Translations under genes and position numbers: made by a program
In this document: one piece after another, positions 11,478 through 23,300 of the stretch
Layout of the letters: the number at the start of each line of letters is the position of its first letter
How positions within the stretch are numbered: the first letter of the stretch is position 1
Notes under the pieces: generated by a model
What the model was told of the DNA's origin: nothing
Database searches by the model: none
The model's input: only the letters and a program-made list of their open reading frames with translations
Origin: Trichoplax sp. H2
Taxonomy: Eukaryota > Placozoa > Uniplacotomia > Trichoplacea
Length of the DNA stretch: 64,000 bases
Assembly (NCBI GenBank): GCA_003344405.1
Contig: NOWV01000029.1
Coordinates: forward strand, 496,001-560,000
Reading direction: 5' to 3'

Positions 11478-13490
11478 CTATAGAACAATTGCTGCAGGTA
11501 GGGTTTCACCAGCTTTTCCCTTGAAGTGGAATCTAAAAAGTTGGGGGAATATTTTATACTGACGATATACTTTGCACATACTTGATTCGTTATACAGTGA
11601 AATAAGCATATAAGCATCCTTATCCCGCAAACAATCAAGTTATAGTAAGCCCCTACCTTAAATTAGTCGTAGCAGGAGTATCTTCCAAGTTAAATTCTGC
11701 AACTGGAACACCTCGGGTAGCTAACACCGGAGCAAATCCGGCAGCAGGATAAACCACTGAAGAAGTTCCAATCTTAAAAGGAATAAATAAGGCAATTAAA
11801 CCCAAAAGTTAAACAGAAAGCTATGAAAACAACTGGTTAATGTACCAATAAACAAAAATCACATGCATCCATGGCTGTCCAAGTTTTGTCTAGTACATCT
11901 TCATTCAAACTTTCTCCGAACCAGATAACGTTAGGGCGCAAAAGTCCTCCACATGTTTTACATCTGCATCCAATATCAATCAAATAGAGGTAAGCTCAAA
12001 TTATCAGTTACTTACATTTCACTTTAACTTTAAGAGTCATTAGCTCATACCTAGGCAATTCCTCTACGGGAATGCGAGCATCTGGTGTATCTGGATCAGG
12101 TAAACTAAAATCAAGTCGTAATTAAGCATTTCACCAGTCACAATCTAATAATGCAATCTACATTCAAAAATTTTTTGTAATTGGGCTCAACCCCTTTCCT
12201 GCAAGCGATGGTGCAATGGGGCTGTCCCAGTTTTCTTCAATTCGATAGCACTTTGTACACCGGGTCTCATATAAAGAACCTACGTACATTTTAATGTTTC
12301 TTAGTATAACTAATAGATAATACAATATAAAAAATCAATTTTTAACACGACCGAATTTAAATTTATTTCAATTTGCGATAAGAGATTACGCTAAATTTAC
12401 TCTATGTTAACCATGTAACTCCAAGACATTTTTTGATCCTGCTTTATGATGGAGCCTATCAATATTTTGCGTTATAACTATGACACTCTTGTTTTCAAGA
12501 GCGAAGCGCTTCTCTAATTCAGCTACAGCGTAATGCCCTTTATTAGGTTCTTTAGTTCGAGCAACTTCTCGTCTGTAGCTATAAAATCAAGATCATTCGG
12601 TTATTTGGTTATTGGTCCTGTACGGACAGCATAGTAAAGTTATATTTAGTATGTAACACTCTTGGAAAGCAATCTTGAATGGGCTAATATGAACATACTG
12701 TATTGCTATCATATAGTAATCAGTTTGTACCTGTAGAACTCCCAAACTAGCGAAGGATTTGCAGTAAATGCTGAAGGGGTAGCCAGATCTGTCGCTTGAT
12801 ATGTCCTCCAATAGCCACCTTCACCACGAAACGTTGGAATGCCACTTTCAGCACTTATTCCTGCGCCTGAAATGTACTCCTACTTAATGCAATACTTTGG
12901 GAAGCATCCATGCCTTAATATATAGATTCTATGCTTTCTATTCGAGTCTCTAGGTAGCAGCATCCTGTATTGTGCATACTGTATATACAGTATACGTAAA
13001 TTGATAATTATACTAATTTATCGTAATATAATTACCCAAAACGCCATTTATACTCGTACAGTATATACTTATTTTTGTTGATAACTTTCAATAACGTCAT
13101 CCATTGCTAAAGTCGTTACAAAGATGTAATAAGTAATATAATAACTAACCATCCGATCGATCTATTGCAGTGTCCAAGGTATAATAAAGTAATAGAGAGC
13201 TTAACTGTAGTAATCATGAGACTCAAGCCATACTTCTCTGTAAACATTCTGTACCTTGTATCTTCAACTGTATGTTTTACAATAATTTATAATTGATCAA
13301 GCAACATGCACACTTCGCACAATCGACTCTTACCTGTCATTACCAGCACATTGTTAGCCTTGCTAAATTCCTCATGAAATCGAGTCAAATTGTTTCTAAA
13401 TACCATACTTAAATGGAATAATTTTCTGCCCTGAAAGCTAATTTTAGCTATAATTTGGGGAAAACGACTACGGAGAAGTGCGGTCGACAT
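11478..13490 (-). CDS. SIRT5: SIRT5-type NAD-dependent protein deacylase, 8 exons
   Basis: Exons in order: 13490-13334, 12866-12731, 12572-12412, 12279-12192, 12104-12051, 11963-11846, 11772-11657, 11532-11478. All junctions are GT-AG and in phase, giving 294 residues (human SIRT5: 310). Sirtuin signatures follow in order: [50 protein letters not shown], catalytic His in VLELHG, a zinc-site CxxC (RCTKC), a second pair in [19 protein letters not shown], and [15 protein letters not shown] matches the SIRT5 segment holding the Tyr/Arg acyl-pocket residues that favour negatively charged acyl groups, so the likely activity is desuccinylase/demalonylase. The second zinc pair is CxxC rather than the longer spacing of human SIRT5. 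The N-terminus is basic and serine-rich with no acidic residues in the first 30, consistent with mitochondrial import. Introns are short except the 467-bp first one. Confidence 0.96.
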
Positions 13491-14531
13491 TGAGCTTTCT
13501 GGATGAGAAGTGTAGTCGTCATTAATCAGGATAATTTGCTACCGTATCAATAGTACAGAAGAGCATATTACAGTATCAAATCATCAATCTGCCATAGGGT
13601 ACTATATGAAATTCCCGCTCTACTGAACCATCTGCGCATGTCAATGTCAGAAACCCGCGAATTTACAAATGAATAAAAAAAATTCTCCAGTACCTTTTAC
13701 ACTGTATCACCAGTGCCGAATATAGAGTACAGTATTGACAGTTGGGTAGAATGCATAGCACCGTATGACTCGATATAGGCATAAGCATAACCAAGCAACA
13801 AGTTGCAGAAGGCACCAATATTCTAACGCAATCTCGACAAGAAATGAAATAGAAATGGTCCAGATCATCGTTCATTGGTTTGTTATTTAATTTGAACGTT
13901 TAATTGCTCTATTTGGTCCTAGGTTTATTTAAGGATTGAACAAGATCTTCATGCTACCATGCAATAGCTTGTATATTGTACAATCTACGATGATAAACTG
14001 TGATAGCAAATCGAAAAATAGCTAGCCAACAACGTCAGATCTTTCGGAAATAGCCAACGGTTGCTTTATTTTACAGGCACTTTCGTTAAAACTACTGTAA
14101 CTGAATCTATTGGTTATAGTCATAGAATAATCCTCATTTTAATACATGTACTAGCAAGTGAGGAGTAAATCAATAGACTACCAGTTGGAATGAAAAGAAA
14201 AATTTGTAGATCTGATCGTGAAAGCTATCGTAATGTGTATTTTAAACGTTCGTTGCTTCTATTTATCATTTGAAATGTTGTCTTAATATTATAACTGTCT
14301 GCTACTTGATAAAAGTTCTTGCTTTAAGTTACAAGATTATACATAAGAAAATGAACAATTAATTACCGTAGAGATTTCTATACTATGCAGTATGTTAAAT
14401 CACTATCGAGCTTATTACTAACTAGCTACAGGCATAACATCGAAATTTCCTGCTTAACCAATTGTGAGCTTTAGCTAATGTTGTATTCAACTAATTCTCT
14501 ATATACCTTATCTTCTATTCAACAATCAAAG
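13491..14531. other. Divergent spacer between SIRT5 and CTF8
   Basis: About 1 kb separating the start of SIRT5 (minus) from the first recognised CTF8 exon (plus). It should contain the SIRT5 promoter and also the missing first coding exon of CTF8. I looked for a short ATG exon resembling the MVQI start of other CTF8 proteins and found no convincing one. The 13663-13875 minus open frame looks random. Confidence 0.5.
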
Positions 14532-15040
14532 CGATCAGTTAGCCGAATGGTGCTTGATAGAATTACAAGGTCGACTCGAACAATCCGATGGCTGTAGTGA
14601 AAGTACTGATCCAGCTAAAGTTGGAAATATTTATTTCGATGATAAAGTAAGTTCTGTGCTATCATACATCGATGTAAACTACGTTATTTATAGTTCATAT
14701 TTAGTGATAATTATCAAGATCTATCTGTCTATCCCAATTTTATTCATAAATTGTAAATCTCATTTAATGATGCACTTTTTAATTCCAGAATACACCCTAT
14801 ATTATTATCGGTAGCCATATATTAGATGGTAAAGTCGTACAAATCGATAAGCCATTGGTTGTATTAGAAAAAGGAACTTTGAATGATCAATCTAGCGAAA
14901 GTGACATGAATCACGAAAACAAGAATAAAAGCGTAGAATATAGTATAAAAGGGATAATCAAAACAAAGCTAATCTTCAAAAGCAGGCCTAAGCCTATCGT
15001 TTTACAACAGTACGTTAAGAAAAGGCCAAGAGTGAAATAA
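14532..15040 (+). CDS. CHTF8: CTF8 homologue (CTF18-RFC subunit), 5' incomplete
   Basis: Exons ~14532-14646 and 14789-15040 join in phase 0 (donor AAA|GTAAGT, acceptor TTCCAG). The product contains LAEWCLIELQGRLE, YIIIGSHILDGKVVQIDKPLVVL and IIKTKLIFKSRPKPI, matching human CHTF8 (LAEWVLMELQGEIE, LIVGHHILYGKI, ALIKDKILFKTRPKPI). CTF8 forms a small beta module with DCC1 and the CTF18 C-terminus in the alternative clamp loader that places PCNA and supports sister-chromatid cohesion. The protein ends with a basic tail (KKRPRVK). The first exon, about 10-13 residues, was not located; the frame upstream of 14533 has no ATG before a stop, so a splice acceptor just before the LAEW codons (AAAG at 14531 or CAG at 14538) is required. 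Confidence 0.9.
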
Positions 15041-16142
15041 ATGGTTTTCTAATTATCGTAATATCAAATATCAGATGTTATTAATGAAAATGTAGACGTT
15101 TAAATGCAGGTTGTAAATTCTGTCTTGGGTTCTGATGATTCAGTATTTCTCTTGTTTGTATAATTGTTCAATTTATAACTATACACGAGTATGTTTTGTC
15201 TTGCTTAAGAACTTGAACGTTATATATCCCTTACCTCAATCTCATTTCTGTTGCTCGCTACTAAAGAGTTTTATTTTCAAATTTCTGGTTGATATCAGAA
15301 CATAATTCAGGCGTAAACATAAGCAGGAACTGCCTGTTACAAAATTCTTATAATTTCGGTAGTTGTACGTATGTATATAATATAGAAATTTTAACCAGAA
15401 GAGGTAGTCAGCATAACCTCACTGTAATCCTTGCATAACGAGCATTTAGAATAGCTATAATTCTTATCCTTTACTCAAGTAAGCTACAACAACACTGCTA
15501 ATGTATGATCATTGTACAGCATAAGCCAAAGTGAAAATAAAGTTATTATTATTATTATTAGTGGCTGTAATTAACTGCATTTAAACATTGAAGTTTAAAT
15601 TTTAAAAAATTTAAGCACTTTAAATTTGTATTCCAATTTTCAGACTTGCTGATAGTATTAAATGAGATGAAATACAAACGTCTCTATTCTCTTTTAGTGA
15701 ATATTTAAGTTTCTATTGGTAGTTTTCTAAGCTAAATTTATGGTATAAATTCAGCCTCGTATCTATCCTAATTGACGTAACTCAAATACGCCGTATAATC
15801 CATCATGCTGTAGCAATCAATGCAAGAATCATCAGAATTTCATAAATACGTTCTCAGCTCAAAATAAAGATAAATCGCTGCGTTGAATATGGTATTGATA
15901 TTTATTGATGATTGTAAACGTATTCGAAATCAAAATGAACAACTTTTCATAAAAGGAATTGTTTTTCGTAAGCAAATGAGAAAAACAAATCCTCTATCGA
16001 TGGCAACAGTGTTCAAATTAAGAATATAAGTTATAATTAAACCCACTCGCTACTGATATAGGAAGTTGAAGTAAGCAAAAAGAGGAACATTGAACTACCC
16101 AATTTAACTCATCATCACTCTCCTAATGAGATAATAAATAGG
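15041..16142. other. 3' spacer between convergent CTF8 and avidin-like genes
   Basis: About 1.1 kb with no supported exon. It carries a short ATT microsatellite (about 15543-15560). It should include the 3' UTRs of both neighbours; no other feature was seen. Confidence 0.55.
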
Positions 16143-17377
16143 TTAGTTTTTTCCGTATTTCCGATGTTTGTTAATAAATTTCAAATGTTTCCTATAGTGT
16201 CTGGCTTTGTACGGTTTCCTCTTGAATGTATCTTTACCGATAAGAGTACTAGCCCAATGGCCATCGCAATTTCGACTTGGCTTAGTCAGAATCCATGTTG
16301 TAAGAATTAATGGTGTATCATCGCAAACTTGATACTCCCCTGACCAAGCTGTTGTCGAACCTCCATCAAAAGCTACACTGAAACTCAGTGCTACCGGTTT
16401 GTCTTTGGTGTAAACATGCTTCGGATGAGCTACATTACCACGCACTTTACGACCTCCTCTTCCAGCTGCACCCTTCGTCGATTCTACCAATGTTCGAAAG
16501 CTCCCTGCTAAAAATCCATCTTTTCGGTGGTGTAGAAATAAAACTGATCCATGTTGATTAAACCAAAATCCACTCAAGAAGCCTGTAGTGCTATTTTTTA
16601 GAGCTGAATAATGAGAAAGAAAAGAATGTTATGATCCCCTAAGTAGGTGTACGTCAAGAGTATACATTTAGAATATCTCCATCGAAGTAAAACTGCACAT
16701 TTTATTACCAAATTTATACTGCATTAAAAAGCTTAAAAAAATCGATGAATGATTATACACAATTCAAAGTAAAATCTATGCACCATGCAGTATACTTACC
16801 ATTGACACCACCATTGTAATTGGTTTTGTCCTTTTAGTTTAAGAAGAAAAAAAGCAACAAAATTAAATTACATAGGATACTGTGGGATATTAACGACATT
16901 ACCATTCTCGTATTTTGAGTAGCAAAAAAGTATGAAGGAGAAGTCACAATCAACCCTTACAGTATATTACGTAAAAATATTATGGTTTTCAATCTAAACC
17001 TTAGTACTGAAGTTAAGGCGCCAAATATTTTCAAAATTCGTCAAAAACTGTTGCCTCTATACTCTAAACTCCGTTCTACAAACTTGCCTTAATATAAACT
17101 ATACTTAAATGTAACTAGCTAAATAAAAATTGGGGCGGTAATATAGAATTCATCTGCTATAGCCCGAAGAATATTGATCATTCATTAAGAAATAAACTAT
17201 TTTCAAGTTTTAACTCCAAATGAAAGCTTTAAAAAATACTGTATCATTAAATCTAGAAAAGTCTCGCAGAAATCGTAGTATGTATGTACTTACAATAGGC
17301 ACCGTCAATTTATTCGATTTTGGCTGACAGAATACTGTGCCAATGAGCACCAGTAGACCAAGCAACATGACCTTCAT
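16143..17377 (-). CDS. Secreted avidin-family biotin-binding protein, 3 exons
   Basis: Exons 17377-17294, 16830-16800 (31 bp) and 16603-16143 join in phase 0 and then phase 1, giving 191 residues. Exon 1 encodes a signal peptide (MKVMLLGLLVLIGTVFCQ). Exon 3 is a full avidin domain: SGFWFNQHGS, DGFLAGSF, LSFSVAF, STTAWSGEY, LTTWILT, HWASTLIGKDTF. Against streptavidin, the biotin contacts N23, S27, S88, T90, W92, W108, L110, W120 and D128 correspond to N54, S58, S121, T123, W125, W142, L144, W155 and D163 here. Y43 and W79 are both Phe (F74, F117) and S45 is Thr (T76). Tight or fairly tight biotin binding is therefore likely, by inference. C132 and C151 could pair as a disulfide. Unlike most avidins, the domain is followed by a ~26-residue Lys/Arg/His-rich tail (KRKPYKARHYRKH...), perhaps for binding acidic surfaces. 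Avidins in other organisms starve microbes or predators of biotin; a defence or biotin-storage role here is a guess. Confidence 0.93.
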
Positions 17378-20087
17378 CTAAAATCCAAAAGGATTAAATT
17401 ACTGAGAAAATAGCTTCAACTTCTCTAGTATATTTGACGTAGTGTAGTTTTAAGCATAGAGTTTTAGGCCCATGAAACCTTAAACAGTGTTTTACAAGTA
17501 AAAAATAGCTACCTAATGTATAGACCTACTAATTAATAGAGTACGATAGCATGTATGCCAATCATTTAAAAGAAATAGAATAAAAACTGGAAGTATTATT
17601 TTAGCCCTGAGTACCCTTAATCAAAACAACTACCGTATACGTCAATGCTAATTAGAAATAATTTACTGGATAAATGACGTTTCACTGTCTATTAAATGAT
17701 TAAATTTATTAACGATATTTACACAATTGCACGTCATATAAACTCTTTCTTTAGTCGTTTAATTCCTCTTAGATCATAAGCTTAAATGACAAATTTAGGA
17801 ACAAAAAAAATGTGTTCCTCAACGTACATCTCTCTGGGGCGAAAAAGGAACCAACGCCCTGATAGTAAAATAGCAAATCTATCCTGTTAATTAAATCCAT
17901 GATGCCTTACGCCTAGTTTATATGCTTTAATTTAAAATTTTTCCTCATAATCGGCAGTAAATTATAGAATATGCTTGTAAAATTCTAGTTTCAATTATTA
18001 AACTATAAATAATATAAAATACTTTATGAATAGAAGTTGCGTAGCGTAGACGTGAAATCAAATGAAGCCTTGTATATTAGCATGATGTCGTAGCTGTAAC
18101 TGTAAAATTTTATGTCTAGATTCACTTTTTTCATACCTTAATAAAAAAAACTTAAATGAATGCTGTGTTCTACTTAACTTGAATAAAATTTACCATGCCT
18201 TATTTCTACTTGTTCTTATTATATCAATCAATAACATATTATGAGATGATCAAAACAGAAAAATATAGCCTCACATCGAATAGCGCTGTTGCTCATAAGC
18301 TTAAATGAGTATATCACGGAATTATTTAAAATAAGTGTTTAAAAATTTTTTTCCTCAATTTAATTTTAGCAGCAAGCTAAACTAAGCTTTATGCAGAATC
18401 GCGCTAATAATAGCTGAAATAATATTAATATACGTCGATAACAAAATTGAGGAAGTTGCAAAATCAGTTACAATATCCATATTTAATCTTGTATTCATCA
18501 TCCTTACCTTGGCAAATCAAGTTTTTACGGAGGCGATAAGCCGAAAATTTAAGACAAACGACCAAAGTACTAAAAAAATAATAAACCTTCCTCTTAAATA
18601 CTGCTCTATTGGCAATAAAAACTGCCAGCGATTATAATCCATAGGTCAACTTTGACTTTATACACAGTATGTATTCAATATTACTTTATTTGCAGTACGA
18701 TTTAATTATTTAATTACTATTTTATTGCTTTTGTAAACTGTATGAAATGCCCTTTAGAGTCAAAGTCTCGAAATTGTTAAAAGGCCTTTATATTCTATTT
18801 CGTAATTTTGCATAACAGTATGCCATTATTCCAATAAAAATGGCAATAACCAAATTTTAACTATTTATTGATATATCCAGCAAGCTTAGTGGTTGTTCCT
18901 ACAATAAGTAAACATCTATGTTTTGCATCCTTGTGTACTTTACTATGAGCTTTTCCATCATTAACATTACAATTAAACCAACAGGAAATAATAAATAACC
19001 AATAACTAGCTAGACTCTTTAGGACATCGAACGATAAATCTTATGTTGCTATCACACCATTAACGGAGACCAAGGTTCAATTTTTAAATTAACCTAATCC
19101 GGAAAATTTTTTTAATTTTACTAGTCATTCTTGCTCAGTTGGATGTTAGCAGTAGGAATGATGAAATTCTTTGCAACCTTTCCCTCAGTTAAAAGGATCA
19201 TGCTAGAAATACATGAAGTCAGACCATACCAAACTTAAGCCGCAAACCATTAATGGTACCACGAAGAACTGCAAAGCTATGATAGTTCCTATCCGATTAA
19301 AATTTTTATCGCATAGAAGCTATAACAGCTACAACCCTACAATTATCATCACGACATTGCCATATCATTCACATATGTAAAAATCGATTTTTACAGATTG
19401 GCAAGAACATCTGCAACTGTTAGACACTGCAACACAAAAGATTGTGTAAATTCGTTCAGTACCATAAAATAGATTTCTGACGAATTACTAGGAACTAAAT
19501 TTTAGTTTTAAATTAAAATTGCTTCTTATTATGTTTTATGAAGGTGTTTAACCAATATAAATAAATAAGTAGTATCATTTAATAAAATGAACCAACTGTA
19601 GACAGTGCAACGTAAGTGTTGGGTCATGCTACGTTTATATAAACGTATATGTAATAAAGGTGTAGCAGGGCTAGAGAAATTTCGTAGATTCAAATATAAG
19701 TTTAGGATCTTCCTATGTCATGAATAGGTGTGTTACTAAGTTATTTAGATTTAGCCGCGCACAGTGTTCTATTTGATGTGAAGAAGTCAGATTATATTGT
19801 TGACGCTGTATTCTACAAGCTTTACTGCTTCTCCATATGCAATTTCACTGAATAGCACCAATTTTTCCCTAACCTCAATGAGTAACGTATTTGCCTAGTT
19901 GGCACTACAAGTAAGCTAGCCTAGGCTCATAAGAGAGTAGAGTACACAATGATTTTTATTTAAAGAAAAGAGCTAGCTTTACTTTGAGACGTATAGATAG
20001 GAATGAAGACAGTTCATGCAAAGAGTAAAAGAAGTCAGAATGATAACTAATTATATTAGTTTCAGATTTGCGATTCCTTATTTAGAC
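17378..20087. other. AT-rich spacer upstream of the avidin-like gene
   Basis: No recognisable gene. The part next to 17377 should hold the avidin promoter. Exon-like stretches on the minus strand at about 19740-19900 (for example an open run after an acceptor CCAACTAG) could be the second exon of the hypothetical gene at 20088-20357, but neither reading frame matched anything known. Confidence 0.45.
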
Positions 20088-20357
20088 TTACTCCGCTAGT
20101 TCGCTACTGACTAATGGACCCCTTTCTTCACAAATACGTTGATATTTACCGTATAAATAGTTATGTAGAGCAATGATAGTAGAGTATTTATTCGTATGTG
20201 GTCCATTCCTTGAATTTATTGGTATCAACAGAGTAGTCCGTCCAGTTAATCTACGTTCAATAAATAAATTACATTTCTCATTGTACTGGATTCTATCATT
20301 TCTTTCCTCCCATATGTCCCTTAACAATGTCGACATAACATGAGCTTTATGATACAT
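20088..20357 (-). CDS. Hypothetical protein or first coding exon
   Basis: An 89-codon ATG frame (starts MYHKAHVMSTLLRDIWEERN, ends SSELAE) stands out from its very AT-rich surroundings by balanced amino-acid use. I do not recognise it. A perfect donor (GA|GTAAGT) overlaps its last codon, so it may be a first exon that continues downstream. A possible acceptor lies near 19899 (CCAACTAG), but joining in phase gives only ~24 unfamiliar residues. The 5' side has no obvious acceptor, supporting the ATG as a true start. It could also be chance. Confidence 0.35.
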   Translation of the reverse strand: MYHKAHVMSTLLRDIWEERNDRIQYNEKCNLFIERRLTGRTTLLIPINSRNGPHTNKYSTIIALHNYLYGKYQRICEERGPLVSSELAE

Positions 20358-23300
20358 TGTAGGATATTAGGACCTTATTAACGAAGTACACTTATTAATG
20401 ATTCTGCCTAGCGATAATGAGACGTTTCATAACTAATACGGAAACAATGGCAGCTATATCCCTGGCTTTCAGCCGGCTAATATTTGATCATCACTATCGA
20501 TATTAATCGAACTGATTAAACTCAAATGGTAATTGTACTACAATACTACATTCGAATAAGAAGACATGAGTAACAGAAATTTCGGCCTTATTTGTCATGG
20601 TGGTAAACTGGATAATACTTAATACTACATAATACAGTATATACTATATAGCCGGCTACTTTAGTCGCTCAAAATTAGTTACCGATATATTTTATTGAAT
20701 TACGGCTAAATTTACTATGGTGGTAAACTAGTAATATCTAACACTAAATATCACTGTATATATTGCTGACTACTTTGGTCACGTAAATCAATTACCGATA
20801 TATTTTATTGTCTATTAATATTATTAAATGAGTATTATTTCATAATTTTCTTTCTGTTGTCAAACTAACAATCTAGCAATTGACATCACGAATAAAAATA
20901 CAGAAAAATTGATGAAATTATTCTTCACAATAAGGTATTTGGTTGATATATGATAATTAAAGCATAAAAAAATAATTTTATGAGTTTATTGCGAGGCTAA
21001 TAAATAAATAAAGATAAATATTTTTGTTTCCCTGTCGATTCTGAATCAGAAAATAATAATATGACATAGGTACGGTAACACTGTATATTTCCAATCTTTA
21101 AAATTTTTAACAAATTGTTATATTGATATAAACTTATCAATAATAAAGAGATATGACTCATGTGAGTACGGGACATCTATCACCCGAAATAGAACTGTTC
21201 CGTCTCTAATGATAAAATGAAAACTTTAAGGTATGGCAAATTCGCATTCGTTGAAAAATCCATGGCATATTACGATAGAGAGTAAATACATAAAGTTAAA
21301 CCTGGAGTTTACAGTTTCAAATTTTACATGGAGTACGTATTTGCAGTTATGGTCCATGATATAACTAATTTGTTAATAATACGCCTGTTGTAATATGCTA
21401 TACTTAATCAATGTGTCATTCACACGTTAGCTTTGAAATAACTTCGAATAATTTAACTTAACACGTTAAACTTTAGAAAGCGTTAGTATGCGGTAAACTT
21501 CTGGATACCTCACTGAAGAAATTAAGAAGTAGTCATCAAGAAATACATTTTAGAAATTTTACAGCTTTTATGTCCTATTAGCCCTACACTTACAAAATAA
21601 GTAGTATACAATATTAGATCAAGTGTTAGCAATATGCCAGGTATGTTTTATTTGGATATAGTATTGTAATGATAGGCTATAAAATAGTCAAATTTTGAAA
21701 ATATATTGCCGTGAAATATAGCACTTTTCTGAAAAGCTGTTAGTAAGGGTATAAATCTACACGTATATAGCATGTTTAAAAATTTACTAATAATTATATT
21801 TATAACTAAACGTGTTGATAAACTTTGTCTAAAATTTTTAATCGGCATTATTGATTAATCCTACATCCATTGCAGTTGTACCAGTTACGCGTTGGGATGT
21901 TTAATAGCTACTAAACTATGGCATATATAGGGACTTTCTTAATCTTTATGAATTTGATAGCTACCAACTAGGGAGCTCATGGACGTTTTCTTAGTCTTTA
22001 TAGTAGTTCATGACCGTTAAATTTTGGTATACATGGAACTTTTCCCAATCTTTATAATGGCAACTAACTATGGAGTTTATAGAAGTGTTCTCGATCGTTA
22101 TAACAATTAATTAATTATTATTGGTTACATAAAAGTTTTCTCATATTTATTAAGCGCTAAGTATAAAAGACAGTAATTTAATCTTGTTACCCTTCATTAT
22201 AATTATTAACGATCACAGATAGATATTAATTAAAGTGGCAAGTGTTACAGTTTGCGAATATTAATCACATATGCACCTCATTAATGTATAAAATGAGAAG
22301 GAATAACATAACATGCATTTATTTTAAAGGAAATATTAATGGACATAATATGCCCGTAATTAATTATTAATAGTAGTTATTCAGAAATTTTTAATAAAAA
22401 TACCGAAAAGAAATGTTCGTAAATCAATCGCTACGCATTATATTAAAATAGAAAGATATGAATGAATTTAATTAATAAAGAACATAGAGAAAATAGCTAT
22501 TGGATAGTAATAAGTATAACGTAATAAAGATAAAGAAGATACTAAATGTAGTAAAATATACTGTCAGTATAATACAACACTGATTAGAGTTATTAATTAG
22601 CATTGGATTAAAAATTTGGTAAAATACGGATATACTTGCTAAGGCATAATTGTAATCGCCTTCGATGATAATTAATTTTACGAATCAATATTCTTTCTGC
22701 TACTGTAAGTGGATAAAGTTGAAAGTTTGAGTTAAAAATTGATACTAGTACATAATAGAGATGACTCGCTACTTATCTCTTGAGTTTGTTAATGCTTGAA
22801 AATATTTCCCATATGAGTTGTCATTAATTCTATGAGTTAATATTCTTTCTAATATTATGAAGACTAAAATTGAAAAACTGGGCAGAGATATCAGTGCCAA
22901 TTCAATTGGTTGCAAGTTAATATATAGTTTTTGCCTTTTTAGAATACTTAACTTGTAGAATTGATCGTTTTATAAGACATTTGTTCTACAAGCAAGTAGT
23001 AACTAATAGTAAATGATTTAGGTGCTTAAATAGTGAGTAAAAATATCGCAAATTAGATTACTTTTGAATTCTTCTATCATAAATTATACAATCCCGTAGT
23101 TTGAGATAGTCAAATATTTGAAATGTTATTAAGCATAGGCCTATCCCCTTTTGTATTATAGATGTCCTCTAGCTAAGTAAAATGATATTTCTACATTACA
23201 ATTAGTGCTTCAATAATCACATATATATATAATTAAGGAGCATCCATGCTATTATTCTGTTATCTCCAACTATTAGTCCCACACATTCTGGTTTATATTA

